This document shows, one piece after another, positions 18,534 through 27,000 of a DNA stretch of 64,000 nucleotides (its first letter is position 1; every line of letters begins with the position of its first letter). Made by a program: the position numbers and the translations under genes. The notes below the pieces were generated by a model. The model worked only from the letters and a program-made list of their open reading frames with translations. It was not told the origin of the DNA and made no database searches. Origin of the DNA: JAOUGY01 sp963792365 (GTDB taxonomy: Bacteria; Actinomycetota; Acidimicrobiia; Spongiisociales; ZC4RG35); NCBI GenBank assembly GCA_963792365.1, contig CAWBVW010000006.1:316267-380266 (forward strand). The letters are read 5' to 3'.

Positions 18534-19142
18534 TCAACTGCGGTCGAGATTGACCCACAGCGCGCGGACGGTGGCTCCGCTGTGGTTCACGATGCGGTGT
18601 GGCCGGGTGGAGTCGTATCCGATCGAGTCGCCAGATGACAACGTGTAGGAATCCCCTTCGAGGTCGATGGTCAATTCCCCATCCAGCACGTATCCGTACT
18701 CGAAGCCGCCGTGATGTAGCTCATCCTCGGCGCTTCGGCCACCGGGGGCGTACTGATTGATGGCGATCTCCACACCCCGCACGCGGTCATCCCGAAGCAC
18801 GCGCCTGACCACTCCTTCGGGGGTCGAGTACTCCCGCTGGTCGCGGACGCGGGTGACCGGAGACTCCTTCTCCACCGACTCGCCAGGGACGAGATCCCCC
18901 ATGTGGACCCCGAGCGCGTGAGCGACGGCCACGAGGGTCCCAATCGACGGGCTTGTTCGGCCCCGCTCGACCAGGCTGAGCAACGACGGGCTGAGCCCCG
19001 TGAGATTCGCCATCGCCTGGAGCGTCAGGCTGCGCGCAAGCCGCAGTTCACGCACCCTTGATCCAATCGCCTGGACGGCACTCGCCGCACGATCGCTGAT
19101 GACATCACCAGCAAGCGAACTGCCGCCGGAAACCTCCGTCAT
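18534..19142 (-). CDS. XRE-family regulator with C-terminal cupin domain
   Basis: The 202-residue protein has a helix-turn-helix of the Cro/XRE type at about residues 25-80 (RVRELRLARSLTLQAMANLTGLS, in the known SinR-like arrangement) and a small cupin barrel at about residues 115-200 (HHGGFEYGYVLDGELTIDL, then RPHRIVNHSG). Such proteins repress or activate catabolic operons and sense a small ligand through the cupin. It heads the minus-strand catabolic run and is divergent from the CocE-type hydrolase, so it probably controls both directions through the 136-bp shared intergenic region. Confidence 0.88.
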   Translation of the reverse strand: MTEVSGGSSLAGDVISDRAASAVQAIGSRVRELRLARSLTLQAMANLTGLSPSLLSLVERGRTSPSIGTLVAVAHALGVHMGDLVPGESVEKESPVTRVRDQREYSTPEGVVRRVLRDDRVRGVEIAINQYAPGGRSAEDELHHGGFEYGYVLDGELTIDLEGDSYTLSSGDSIGYDSTRPHRIVNHSGATVRALWVNLDRS

Positions 19143-19210
19143 TGCTCACTCCAGACTCCCGCCGATTCTGGTCAGCACCCTAGCCAAGGACCGGTGGCCT
19201 CGATCGCGGG

Positions 19211-19238
19211 TTGTTAATGTGGATCAAGACCATAGGGT
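19211..19238 (+). promoter_or_regulatory. Possible sigma-70-like promoter for the hydrolase gene
   Basis: A ttgtta element (19211-19216) and a tagggt element (19233-19238) are separated by 16 bp, ahead of the CocE-type gene. They match a -35/-10 pair loosely. This is assigned by eye in the divergent region with the XRE-cupin regulator. Confidence 0.3.
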
Positions 19239-19278
19239 AAGACTCAACAGGCCCGTCCGGCGATGAACGAGGTGGGAG

Positions 19279-21018
19279 ATGTTCCGGAGCGAGTTCCGAG
19301 ATGGCATGAGGATCGACTGGGACACCGCGATCGAGATGGATGATGGGCTGGTCCTGCGCGCCGACGTGTTCCGACCCGACGACCACGAGCGGCACCCGGT
19401 TCTCCTGTCGTATGGACCCTATGCGAAGGGCTTGCCGTTCCAGGTCGGATATCCCAGCGCGTGGAACCGCATGGCCGATCGGCATCCCGATGTCACGGCG
19501 GGGTCCACGAACCGGTACCAGAACTGGGAGGTTGTTGATCCTGAGAAATGGGTGCCCCACGGGTACATTTGTGTCAGGGTCGACTCCCGGGGCACCGGCC
19601 GATCCCCCGGGTACGTAGACCACTTCTCGCCGAGGGAGACTCAGGACTTCTACGACTGCATCGAATGGGCCGGACTCCAAGCGTGGTCCAACGGCAAGGT
19701 TGGGCTCACCGGGATCTCCTACTACGGCATCAATCAATGGCACGTCGCCTCACTACAGCCACCCCATTTGGCGGCGATGTGCATCTGGGAAGGAGCTGCC
19801 GACTGGTATCGAGACATGACCCACCACGGGGGGATCTTGTGCACGTTCTGGGACAACTGGTACGACATGCAGGTCAAGACCGTGCAGTTCGGCCTGGGCG
19901 AACGAGGTGGGCGCAATCCCGTCACCGGTCAGCTCATCTGCGGTGACGAGGAGCTGAGCGACGAGGAGCTGGCCGCCAACCGATGCGAGTTCGGCACCGA
20001 CATCCTCGCCCATCCACTCGATGACAGCTATCACAAAGATCGGTCCCCCGACTGGAACAAGATCGTGGTTCCGCTGTTCTCGGCGGCCAACTGGGGCGGC
20101 CAGGGGCTCCATCCGCGAGGAAACTTCGAGGGATACATGCGGGCAGCCTCACACGAGAAGTGGCTGGAGGCGCACGGCATCGAGCACTGGACACACTTCT
20201 ACACAGATTACGGGCGGGAACAGCAGCTCCGATTCTTCGACCTCTTCCTCAAAGGCGAGGACAGTGGCTGGTCGGACCAGCCGAAGGTGTACCTGCAGGT
20301 CCGCCATCCGGGTGAGGTGTTCGAGCCTCGGGCGGAAACCGACTGGCCGATACCTCGCACCGAATGGACCGAGTATCACCTCCACTCCGATCTCTCTCTC
20401 CGCCAAGATCCGCCTGCGGGCTCGGCCGACCTGTCGTTCGATGCGATGGGTGATGGGCTCACCTTCCGCACCGCTCCGCTCGTCGAGACAACCGAGTTCA
20501 CCGGCCCTCTCGCTTCAAAGCTGTGGGTTTCGTCCACGACCACCGACGCCGATCTGTTCCTCGTCTTCCAAGTGTTCAGCCCCGAAGGCGACGAAGTGGT
20601 GTTTCAGGGCGCCATCGATCCTCATACCCCGATCGCCCAGGGTTGGCTCCGCGCATCCCACCGCAAACTCGACACGACGTTGTCGGAGCGGTGGAGGCCA
20701 TATCACGCGCACGACGAAATCCAACCGCTGACGCCCGGTGACGTGTACGAGCTCGACATCGAACTCTGGCCGACTTCGATTGTGGTCCCGGCTGGCTACA
20801 CCGTGGCGCTGTCGGTGCGTGGACGGGACTACGAATGGAGCGGCGACACATCGGGGTTGAAGCTGTCGAACTTCAAGAACGAGCTCAGAGGCTGCGGTCC
20901 CTTCCTTCACGACGACCCGCGAGATCGACCGCCGGAGCTGTTCGGCGGCGTTACGACGCTCCATATCGGGCCCGACCGACCCGCCCATGTCTTGGTGCCG
21001 GTCGTGCCGCCTACCTGA
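19279..21018 (+). CDS. CocE/NonD-family serine hydrolase (X-Pro dipeptidyl-peptidase S15 type)
   Basis: This 579-residue hydrolase has an alpha/beta catalytic domain with the nucleophile elbow TGISYYG (Ser147), a preceding DSRGTGRSPG loop, and a C-terminal jelly-roll typical of CocE and S15 enzymes (FTGPLASKLWVSS onward). Family members cleave esters, amides or X-Pro peptides; glutaryl-7-ACA acylase and cocaine esterase are known examples. No signal peptide is visible, so it is probably cytoplasmic. A strong gaggtggg ribosome binding site precedes the ATG. It starts divergently from the XRE-cupin regulator, and MOSC follows 3 bp later. Confidence 0.9.
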   Translation: MFRSEFRDGMRIDWDTAIEMDDGLVLRADVFRPDDHERHPVLLSYGPYAKGLPFQVGYPSAWNRMADRHPDVTAGSTNRYQNWEVVDPEKWVPHGYICVRVDSRGTGRSPGYVDHFSPRETQDFYDCIEWAGLQAWSNGKVGLTGISYYGINQWHVASLQPPHLAAMCIWEGAADWYRDMTHHGGILCTFWDNWYDMQVKTVQFGLGERGGRNPVTGQLICGDEELSDEELAANRCEFGTDILAHPLDDSYHKDRSPDWNKIVVPLFSAANWGGQGLHPRGNFEGYMRAASHEKWLEAHGIEHWTHFYTDYGREQQLRFFDLFLKGEDSGWSDQPKVYLQVRHPGEVFEPRAETDWPIPRTEWTEYHLHSDLSLRQDPPAGSADLSFDAMGDGLTFRTAPLVETTEFTGPLASKLWVSSTTTDADLFLVFQVFSPEGDEVVFQGAIDPHTPIAQGWLRASHRKLDTTLSERWRPYHAHDEIQPLTPGDVYELDIELWPTSIVVPAGYTVALSVRGRDYEWSGDTSGLKLSNFKNELRGCGPFLHDDPRDRPPELFGGVTTLHIGPDRPAHVLVPVVPPT

Positions 21019-21021
21019 TCG

Positions 21022-21738
21022 GTGGCCACCGTGACGTCAGGATTGGAGGGACACATCCTGGCCGTCAACGCCGGTACGGCGGGCAAGCTCCAGTATGGGC
21101 GGCGGGCAATTGAGACTGCTCTGGTGAAAACGCCGATCAATGGACGAGTGCCCGTCACCAGCCTGGGGCTACCGGGAGACGAGCACGTGTACGAAGACCA
21201 TGGGGGACCGGACATGGCGCTGCTGGCGTATCCCCATGAGCACTACGCCCATTGGGTGCGGCTCGGGCTCGATCTTCCACCAACGGGTGCGATGGGGGAG
21301 AACCTCACGGTCACCGGGCTGGTCGAGCCTGATGTTCATGTCGGCGATATCTTCGAGGTCGGTAGCTGCATGGTTCAGGTATCACAGCCGCGGGCGCCCT
21401 GCTACAAGCTCTCGGCGCGGTACGGACGCAGGGACATGCCGGTGATCGTCCAGAACACGGGATACACCGGATATCTCATGCGAGTTCTCGTCGAGGGTGA
21501 CATCGGCGCTGGCGACACCCTGCGTCTCGTGGAGCGCCAGCCGCATGGGGTCACGGTCGCGGAGGCCGGCAGAGTGGTCAATGTGGATCGCAACGACGTC
21601 GAGGCCGCTCGCCGCATCGTGGACCTCGAGGCACTCGGGGGGTCCGTCAGACGTAAGCTCCGTCAACGAATCGAAAGCAATGAATTCGTAGGGCTCGACA
21701 GCGAGCGGCTGTTCGTGCATGACCCCGAGGAGCCTTGA
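21022..21738 (+). CDS. MOSC-domain protein (YiiM-like)
   Basis: The 238-residue protein has a MOSC domain with the conserved cysteine in SQPRAPCYKLSARYG (Cys127) and the family's GDEHVYEDHGGPDMALLAYP and MGENLTV motifs. MOSC domains bind the molybdenum cofactor and move sulfur or reduce N-hydroxylated compounds; YiiM reduces 6-N-hydroxylaminopurine. The C-terminal YiiM-like helical extension is present. The GTG start at 21022 lies 3 bp after the hydrolase stop, so the two form an operon. A Mo-cofactor-binding protein beside three molybdenum hydroxylase genes fits the same pathway. Confidence 0.9.
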   Translation: MATVTSGLEGHILAVNAGTAGKLQYGRRAIETALVKTPINGRVPVTSLGLPGDEHVYEDHGGPDMALLAYPHEHYAHWVRLGLDLPPTGAMGENLTVTGLVEPDVHVGDIFEVGSCMVQVSQPRAPCYKLSARYGRRDMPVIVQNTGYTGYLMRVLVEGDIGAGDTLRLVERQPHGVTVAEAGRVVNVDRNDVEAARRIVDLEALGGSVRRKLRQRIESNEFVGLDSERLFVHDPEEP

Positions 21739-21855
21739 AGGTTCGTTCCGGAGCCGATCGGAGCTGAAGCTTCTCGCCGTGTCATCGCACTTGGCCGATC
21801 CAGCCCGTGTCCCGCGGCTCTGAGCGCGCGAGTTCGGTTGGTACCGATGAGGCGG

Positions 21856-21891
21856 GTCTGGGTCGGGCGACCTCGATCGCCCAACCCAGAC
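21856..21891. terminator. Strong bidirectional terminator-like hairpin
   Basis: The arm gtctgggt-c-gggcga (21856-21870) pairs with tcgccc-a-acccagac (21877-21891) with one mismatch and a 6-nt loop. It lies between the convergent MOSC gene and the secreted-protein gene, 4 bp from the latter's stop. It has no T-run on either side, as is common in GC-rich genomes. Confidence 0.65.
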
Positions 21892-21895
21892 TCGG

Positions 21896-22420
21896 CTACG
21901 GGCAACTCACCAGGGGGTTCCAATCCTCGAACATCCCCGAGGGATTGTGCTTCCAGATCCAGGCGTGCTGGATGTACCAGCCGAGCACCGGGTTGAGGAT
22001 GTGCATGTCCATCCCCAGCACGGTCGGCGCTGCGGTGTTGCCGGCGGCTTCCCAGATGGTCTTCGGAACCACCCACTCCACTGCGACGAGTTTGAGTTGA
22101 TCATTTGGCCCCGGCGCGTACACCAAACCTTCCGGCTTCAGCGGATCGATTGTCGGGTCGTCGAAGAGGTCCCAGTTGAAGTAGTGGTACCCCATCGCAC
22201 CATCGGTGGGATGGGCGATGCATCCCGTGACCACACCTCGATACCCCAGCTGATAGCCGTCGGCGATGGCGTTCTCGATCCGGTGGTACTGCGCTGTGGC
22301 CCGACGGATCTCGGCCAGGTCGTCCTTCCCGGCACTGGCGGAAGACGGCACCATCACCACCGCCGAGAGGACCGCAAGTCCAACAAGCAACCTCATATTC
22401 TTCGACCGGGCTGTTCTCAT
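21896..22420 (-). CDS. Secreted protein of unknown function
   Basis: I chose the ATG at 22420 because it has a gggagaa ribosome binding site and gives a clean signal peptide (basic RTARSKN start, hydrophobic LLVGLAVLSAVVMVP, then SSASAG cleavage area); the frame extends nine codons further. The mature 140-residue part has many His, Trp, Tyr and Asp (GAMGYHYFNWDLFDD; GMDMHILNPVLGWYIQHAWIW) and two cysteines far apart that could form a disulfide. The HxH and DMH groups suggest metal binding, but I recognise no named domain. It probably acts outside the membrane. Confidence 0.75.
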   Translation of the reverse strand: MRTARSKNMRLLVGLAVLSAVVMVPSSASAGKDDLAEIRRATAQYHRIENAIADGYQLGYRGVVTGCIAHPTDGAMGYHYFNWDLFDDPTIDPLKPEGLVYAPGPNDQLKLVAVEWVVPKTIWEAAGNTAAPTVLGMDMHILNPVLGWYIQHAWIWKHNPSGMFEDWNPLVSCP

Positions 22421-22666
22421 TTCTCCCTCGCTTGTCTCGAGTGTCAATGGACGTCGTAAGCATCTGGCTCGGTACCGAGTGGGTGGCCCTCCAATCGTCG
22501 CTTCGTCGGCGATCCTGCCTGGTGGATGTCAAGGAATCGTCAAGACCCAGAGCACGCTGACGCCCAGAGGGCTGTCAGTGGCTCGGAACCTCGTTGCCCG
22601 GGCAAGAACGGACTGCGCCCATTAGCCTCGACTGCGGAGAAAGCGAGATCGAGGAAGGTGTGAGAG

Positions 22667-23581
22667 ATGCCCCACGTGACGTTTGTCCATGGAATCTCGA
22701 ACCTCCCGGTTCCGGACACTGCGATCGGTGCGTGGCGCCGGGCCCTGGCCAAGGACGATGGAATCGACCTCGGCGCCGAGGGGATCACATCGTCGATGGT
22801 GTATTGGGCGGACGTGATGTATGCGGAACCACGCGCGGACGCCGACATCAACGAGAGCGCCGAAGATGCGCTGTCCGACGCAGGCGATGTGGATCTGGGA
22901 TTCGTGGAGGATGCCGATGGAGCCGAGAGGGCCTGGCTCGAGTCGATCAGCGCCAAGGTCCAGCTCGATGCCATGGAGGAGGCGCCACCACCCGTGGGCG
23001 AGCCCGATGGCTCACAACTGGAGAGGATCCCGCTTCCCTGGTTCCTGAAGAAGCGGATCATGGCGATCTTCCTCCGCGACGTGCATCACTACCTCTTCGA
23101 TGTCGACTACGAGGTTCGGCCCGGGGAGCGCTACCGAGTACAGCAAGAGATCCGCAGCCGGTTCCAGGAGGCTGCGGCCGCAGCTGCCTCCTCGGGACCG
23201 CCACACATCGTTGTCGCTCACAGCATGGGAACCGTGATCTCGTACGACAACCTGAAGCGAGTGGCCGATTCGCCGGCCGTCGACGGCCTCATCACGGTGG
23301 GGAGTCCTTTGGGCCTCGACGAGATCCAGGACAAGATGCATCCCGAGTGGACGAGAGACAATGGTTACCCCGACAAGGTCGAACGATGGGTCAACATCTA
23401 CGACAGGTTCGATCCGGTCGCCGGTCTTGATCCAAGCTTCGCCAATGACTATCGGTTCGACGGAGCCGATCGTGTGGTGGACATCAACGAGCAGAGTTGG
23501 GGTGCGTGGCGGCACAGCGTCCTGAAATACCTGGCGGGCCCCCGCTTTCGGGAGGAGTTCGGATCGATGCTCGGGCTCTAG
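22667..23581 (+). CDS. Alpha/beta hydrolase, putative effector of a conflict-type locus
   Basis: The 304-residue protein starts with HVTFVHGISN (an oxyanion-hole HG motif) and carries the nucleophile elbow AHSMGT (Ser186). Asp249 in NIYDRFDPV and His283 in AWRHSVLKY complete a likely triad. This layout matches lipase/esterase-like hydrolases of the PGAP1/lipase class. Residues 55-115 form an acidic, poorly conserved insertion. It has no signal peptide. It lies 45 bp upstream of a TPR-trypsin protein on the same strand, so the two are probably one operon. Stand-alone alpha/beta hydrolases are known partners of TPR/SLOG/TIR conflict genes. The substrate is unknown. Confidence 0.8.
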   Translation: MPHVTFVHGISNLPVPDTAIGAWRRALAKDDGIDLGAEGITSSMVYWADVMYAEPRADADINESAEDALSDAGDVDLGFVEDADGAERAWLESISAKVQLDAMEEAPPPVGEPDGSQLERIPLPWFLKKRIMAIFLRDVHHYLFDVDYEVRPGERYRVQQEIRSRFQEAAAAAASSGPPHIVVAHSMGTVISYDNLKRVADSPAVDGLITVGSPLGLDEIQDKMHPEWTRDNGYPDKVERWVNIYDRFDPVAGLDPSFANDYRFDGADRVVDINEQSWGAWRHSVLKYLAGPRFREEFGSMLGL

Positions 23582-23626
23582 CACTCCGCCGGGGCACCGA
23601 GCCCCGCTTCTCAGAAGGGATGGTTC

Positions 23627-25267
23627 ATGACATGGGGTGACGCAGAAAGTGCCCTGGAGACCCTGGCTGGGTTCGTCTCGTCGTACGACCGGGCCGCCGC
23701 GGGCGAGTGGTGTGCCGGGCTGATCCAACGCTTGGTCGACACCGACGATCCCTTCCCGGCCGAGCAGGCCCCAAAGGTGCTGTCCAAGCTGCGAGCCAAC
23801 CGGTGGATGGACCTCCTGGAGGCCATGACCGACGCCTTCATCCGGTCGGGTCTCGACCTACCCACGGTTCGCCGCCAGCATGCGCAGGCGCTGATCGAAG
23901 GCGGACGGCCCGTGGCGGCCGCGGCGATCCTCCAGGCTCTCGTCGACGACCTGACGGACGACGATGCGGAGATGGCCGAAGCCCGAGGTCTACTTGGCCG
24001 CTGCTACAAGCAGATGTACGTCGAGGCCCTGCATCCGGGATTCCCCCGCAATCAGACACTGCTGCGAAGAGGGATCGAGGCGTATGCGGATGTGTACCGC
24101 CGCGCCCCGGACGAGCACCTGTGGCATGGGGTGAACCTGGCTGCGCTCCTTGCCCGGGCCAAGCGCGACGGGGTCGCCGTCAACGACCAACCTCCTTCAG
24201 AGGAGGTGGCTGCCGACGTCCTCGCCGTGGCCAAGTCCCGCTACGACGCAGGCGACGCTCAGCCGTGGGATCTGGGGACCGCAATGGAGGCGTCACTCGC
24301 TCTCGGTGACGACACCGCGGCGATGGAGTGGTTGGGACGCTACGTGCAGACCGACGCCGGCTCGTTCGAATTCGCCGGTACCCTGCGCCAGCTGGAGGAG
24401 GTGTGGCAGCTACGGCCTGAGGGTGATCGGGGGACCATGCTCACCGTCCTCCGCTCGGCCATCTTGGCTCGCGAAGGCGGCGGGGTGGCAATCGACGCCG
24501 CCACACGTGCAGCGGATGTGGCGCTGGAGACGGCGGCCGGGTCGACACTCGAAAGGGTGTTGGGCCACGATGGTGTGCAGAGCCTCAACTGGTACCGCAC
24601 CGGTCTGGCCCGGTCAGAGGCCGTTGCGAAGATCTGCGATGCGTCCGGCACAGGGGTGGGTACGGGTTTCCTGCTGGCCGGTGCCGAGCTGTCCGACAAG
24701 CTGCCGGCCGATGAGATGTTCGTCATCACCAATGCCCACGTCGTGTCCGAGACCGACTCCCGCGCGGTGTATCCGGAGGACGCCACCATCGGCTTCGAGG
24801 CGCTCGGCCTGAGCGCCGACTTCCGGGTGGCGGAGCTGATCTTCAGCTCACCACACGATCAACTCGACGTTTCGGTGCTCCGGCTCGACAAACCGGCGCC
24901 GTCGGTCGAACCGATTCCCGTCAACAAACGACTCCCCAACAACGACGGTCTTCAGCGGGTCTATGTGATCGGTCATCCCGCCGCCGGCGGATTGTCGTTC
25001 TCGCTTCAGGACAACCTGCTGTTGGATCTGGAGGATCCCAAGTTGCACTACCGCGCCCCCACCGAGCCGGGCAGCTCGGGAAGTCCGGTCTTCAACTCAC
25101 AATGGAAGCTGATAGCCCTTCACCATGCGAGCGTCACGACTCCCCTCCATCACGCAGGCTCGGAGGCGGCGGGAGGGCAGAGCCCGCCCGCCGCCTACGC
25201 CGCCAACGAGGGCCTTTGGATCCAGGCGATCCGCGAAGCGCTCGACGGGTACCTGTCAACGCGTTAG
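23627..25267 (+). CDS. TPR (DUF4071/TRAFs-binding-like) scaffold fused to a trypsin-like serine protease
   Basis: The 546-residue protein has two parts. Residues 1-330 are helical repeats; the stretch GLLGRCYKQMYVE ... RRGIEAYADVYRRAPDEH ... HGVNLAALLARAK resembles the DUF4071/TRAFs-binding TPR region of animal ASK kinases and the bacterial TPR-S scaffold. Residues 340-546 are a trypsin-like protease with His371 (TNAHVV), Asp414 (LDVSVL) and Ser486 (GSSGSP), so the triad is complete. There is no signal peptide, so the protease is cytoplasmic. In the known biology of such loci the TPR part is proposed to read NAD-derived signals made by TIR enzymes and to switch on the attached effector. The TIR genes lie 1.7 kb downstream. 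Confidence 0.82.
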   Translation: MTWGDAESALETLAGFVSSYDRAAAGEWCAGLIQRLVDTDDPFPAEQAPKVLSKLRANRWMDLLEAMTDAFIRSGLDLPTVRRQHAQALIEGGRPVAAAAILQALVDDLTDDDAEMAEARGLLGRCYKQMYVEALHPGFPRNQTLLRRGIEAYADVYRRAPDEHLWHGVNLAALLARAKRDGVAVNDQPPSEEVAADVLAVAKSRYDAGDAQPWDLGTAMEASLALGDDTAAMEWLGRYVQTDAGSFEFAGTLRQLEEVWQLRPEGDRGTMLTVLRSAILAREGGGVAIDAATRAADVALETAAGSTLERVLGHDGVQSLNWYRTGLARSEAVAKICDASGTGVGTGFLLAGAELSDKLPADEMFVITNAHVVSETDSRAVYPEDATIGFEALGLSADFRVAELIFSSPHDQLDVSVLRLDKPAPSVEPIPVNKRLPNNDGLQRVYVIGHPAAGGLSFSLQDNLLLDLEDPKLHYRAPTEPGSSGSPVFNSQWKLIALHHASVTTPLHHAGSEAAGGQSPPAAYAANEGLWIQAIREALDGYLSTR

Positions 25268-25280
25268 CCGCGATCGGCTA
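25265..25280. terminator. Short perfect hairpin over two convergent stop codons
   Basis: tagccg-cgat-cggcta is a perfect 6-bp stem that contains the TAG stop of the protease gene on one strand and the TAG stop of the M15 peptidase gene on the other. It could serve as a small bidirectional terminator. The stem is short, so this is tentative. Confidence 0.35.
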
Positions 25281-26180
25281 GGCGCCACTGGCCTTGGCGG
25301 GTGCCTTCTCGGTGGAGAGCATCACGGCCGTCAGTCCGTCGACGTTGCCGGTCACCGGGAGGCCCATGGCCTCCTGGTACTTCTTCACCCACTCGATGGT
25401 CTCGCTGCCATATCCGCCGTCCGCTCCATGTTCCGGCAATGCCTTTGGGTTCCACGTTTGGAGGTATTGCTGGATGCGCTCCACAGCGGTTCCCTTGCTC
25501 CCGTTTGTGAGCAACGCGCCTTCACCCAGGGTCACCGCGGTCTTGGCGGCCGCGGATCCTCGTGTCGCACCGGCTGAGGCGCTCGTTGTTGCGGATGTCG
25601 TCGACTTCGTGCCGGCGCCACCGGGTACGGTCGACCAGTCGATCGCCACGTCCGTTGGGCTCAGATCGATCTGGAAGTGCATTCGGTCGCGCTTGGTCCA
25701 ATTGCCACCCCACGCCCATACCGATCGCCCTCGAGTGTTCTTGATGGCGAGCACCGCCTCCACATGCGATGCCTTGATCTTGCCCGAATACGGATCGCCC
25801 GTGCTGAAGGGGTTGACCGAAGGGTCGATGTCGATGGCAATCCCAAACGAATGCAGGGAGTAGTTGTTGGTCCCGGCGATGTTGCGGCAGTTGTAGGACC
25901 ACGACGACGACGGCTTGTAACCGGCCGACTCGAGTGCCATCTCCAGTGCTTTGTACGCGTCGACCGCGGGCGCTGGTACTCCGCCGATCGTCTTGCCGAA
26001 GAAGCTCGGGTTGGCGAAGGAACCCGGCCCTTTGTGACAAAGCCAATCCGCCCACATCTTGCGGAGATCTCCAGTAGAAGTCTCGAGTTGCAGACCCGGG
26101 TCCTGGAGTTCGGCGTCGCCGTCGGCATCCGCGAACTCGGCGGGCATCTCCTCGGCACTCGGAACGAATGTGTCTTCCAC
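25278..26180 (-). CDS. M15-type D-Ala-D-Ala carboxypeptidase-like protein with peptidoglycan-binding domain
   Basis: The GTG start at 26180 has an aaggagg site upstream. The 300-residue protein has a VanY/M15-like core at about residues 40-185 with zinc ligands in SLHSFGIAIDID (His110, Asp117) and DRMHFQ (His168). An Ala/Thr/Ser-rich linker (190-225) leads to a PG_binding_1 domain (230-290: GSKGTAVERIQQYL ... YGSETIEWVKKYQ). It lacks a visible signal peptide although its target, the cell wall, is outside. That suggests lysis-dependent release, non-classical export, or use as an internal effector. It is convergent with the TPR-protease gene and 142 bp downstream of the SLOG-like gene on its strand. 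Confidence 0.82.
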   Translation of the reverse strand: MEDTFVPSAEEMPAEFADADGDAELQDPGLQLETSTGDLRKMWADWLCHKGPGSFANPSFFGKTIGGVPAPAVDAYKALEMALESAGYKPSSSWSYNCRNIAGTNNYSLHSFGIAIDIDPSVNPFSTGDPYSGKIKASHVEAVLAIKNTRGRSVWAWGGNWTKRDRMHFQIDLSPTDVAIDWSTVPGGAGTKSTTSATTSASAGATRGSAAAKTAVTLGEGALLTNGSKGTAVERIQQYLQTWNPKALPEHGADGGYGSETIEWVKKYQEAMGLPVTGNVDGLTAVMLSTEKAPAKASGA

Positions 26181-26322
26181 TTCGGCCTCCTTTGCCCCGG
26201 CGCCGGCGGCGCCATCCTGCCGACACTAGCGAGAGACCTGGGCGCGGCGGGGCGAGCATCCGGCTCAACTCCTTCTGGGTTCGTGGGAACATGAGGTCGA
26301 ATCCGGTGCGGCATCCGGAGCC

Positions 26323-26850
26323 TCACGGGTCGATGATCGTGACCTCGCCCCCCGCCCCGCGCACCCCTGCCACCATGTGCTTGGTGCCTCCGGGACCGTC
26401 TCCGCCGGCGCCGTCCCACACGAAGATGCCGTGCAGCGGCGGACGCCGGCCGGCGTATTCGAGCATGCGCAGGTTGTTCGGGCTGTGGGGATCTTCGAGT
26501 TCGTCCATCCCCGGTTCGGGGCCGACGACGGTGGTATTGGCATGACCGATGACCGACTCGAAGGCGGTGATCCACTGCGGGCCGGCGAAGCGAACCGACT
26601 CGTCCAAGAAGCTCTCGGTATCGCGGGGCAGGAACACCGTGAGCCGGCGCCGGCCGTCGAGCCACGCCTGGCAGAAGAGGAGATCACCCCCGCAGGCGGC
26701 TCCAGAGAACGCTTCGGCGGAAGCATCGACGATCGAGCCGATCACGGCCTTGATGGCACGTTCGACTCTGGGAACGTCGTCGGCCGGGAACCTGGGAGGG
26801 GACCGGTCGGGGCCATCGATCATGTGGCCGGAGAACACGACACTCGTCAC
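26323..26850 (-). CDS. Stand-alone SLOG/LOG-like Rossmannoid domain protein
   Basis: The 175-residue protein starts at a GTG. It has VVFSGHMIDGPDRSPPRFP at the N-terminus, the glycine motif GAACGGDLLF (about residues 50-59), and a C-terminal FVWDGAGGDGPGGTKHMV. In my knowledge of families this is the SLOG-like nucleotide-binding unit often found fused to TPR/DUF4071 scaffolds and other conflict-type proteins. Here it stands alone. The proposed role is sensing or processing a nucleotide or NAD-derived signal. It is divergent from the TIR operon (150 bp shared promoter region) and precedes the M15 gene. No domain for DNA binding or membrane insertion is visible. Confidence 0.65.
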   Translation of the reverse strand: MTSVVFSGHMIDGPDRSPPRFPADDVPRVERAIKAVIGSIVDASAEAFSGAACGGDLLFCQAWLDGRRRLTVFLPRDTESFLDESVRFAGPQWITAFESVIGHANTTVVGPEPGMDELEDPHSPNNLRMLEYAGRRPPLHGIFVWDGAGGDGPGGTKHMVAGVRGAGGEVTIIDP

Positions 26851-27000
26851 TCACCGGACCCTACCTCGCCACGGCGACAGAATCGGCACAGCTCGGGTTG
26901 GAGCGGCCAGTCCACGATATTCGCGTTCTCAGCGGCAGCGGGCGATTCGACGTAACTATGGTCGAAAGCCAGGTTTTGATTATCCACAAGGGGCAAAACC

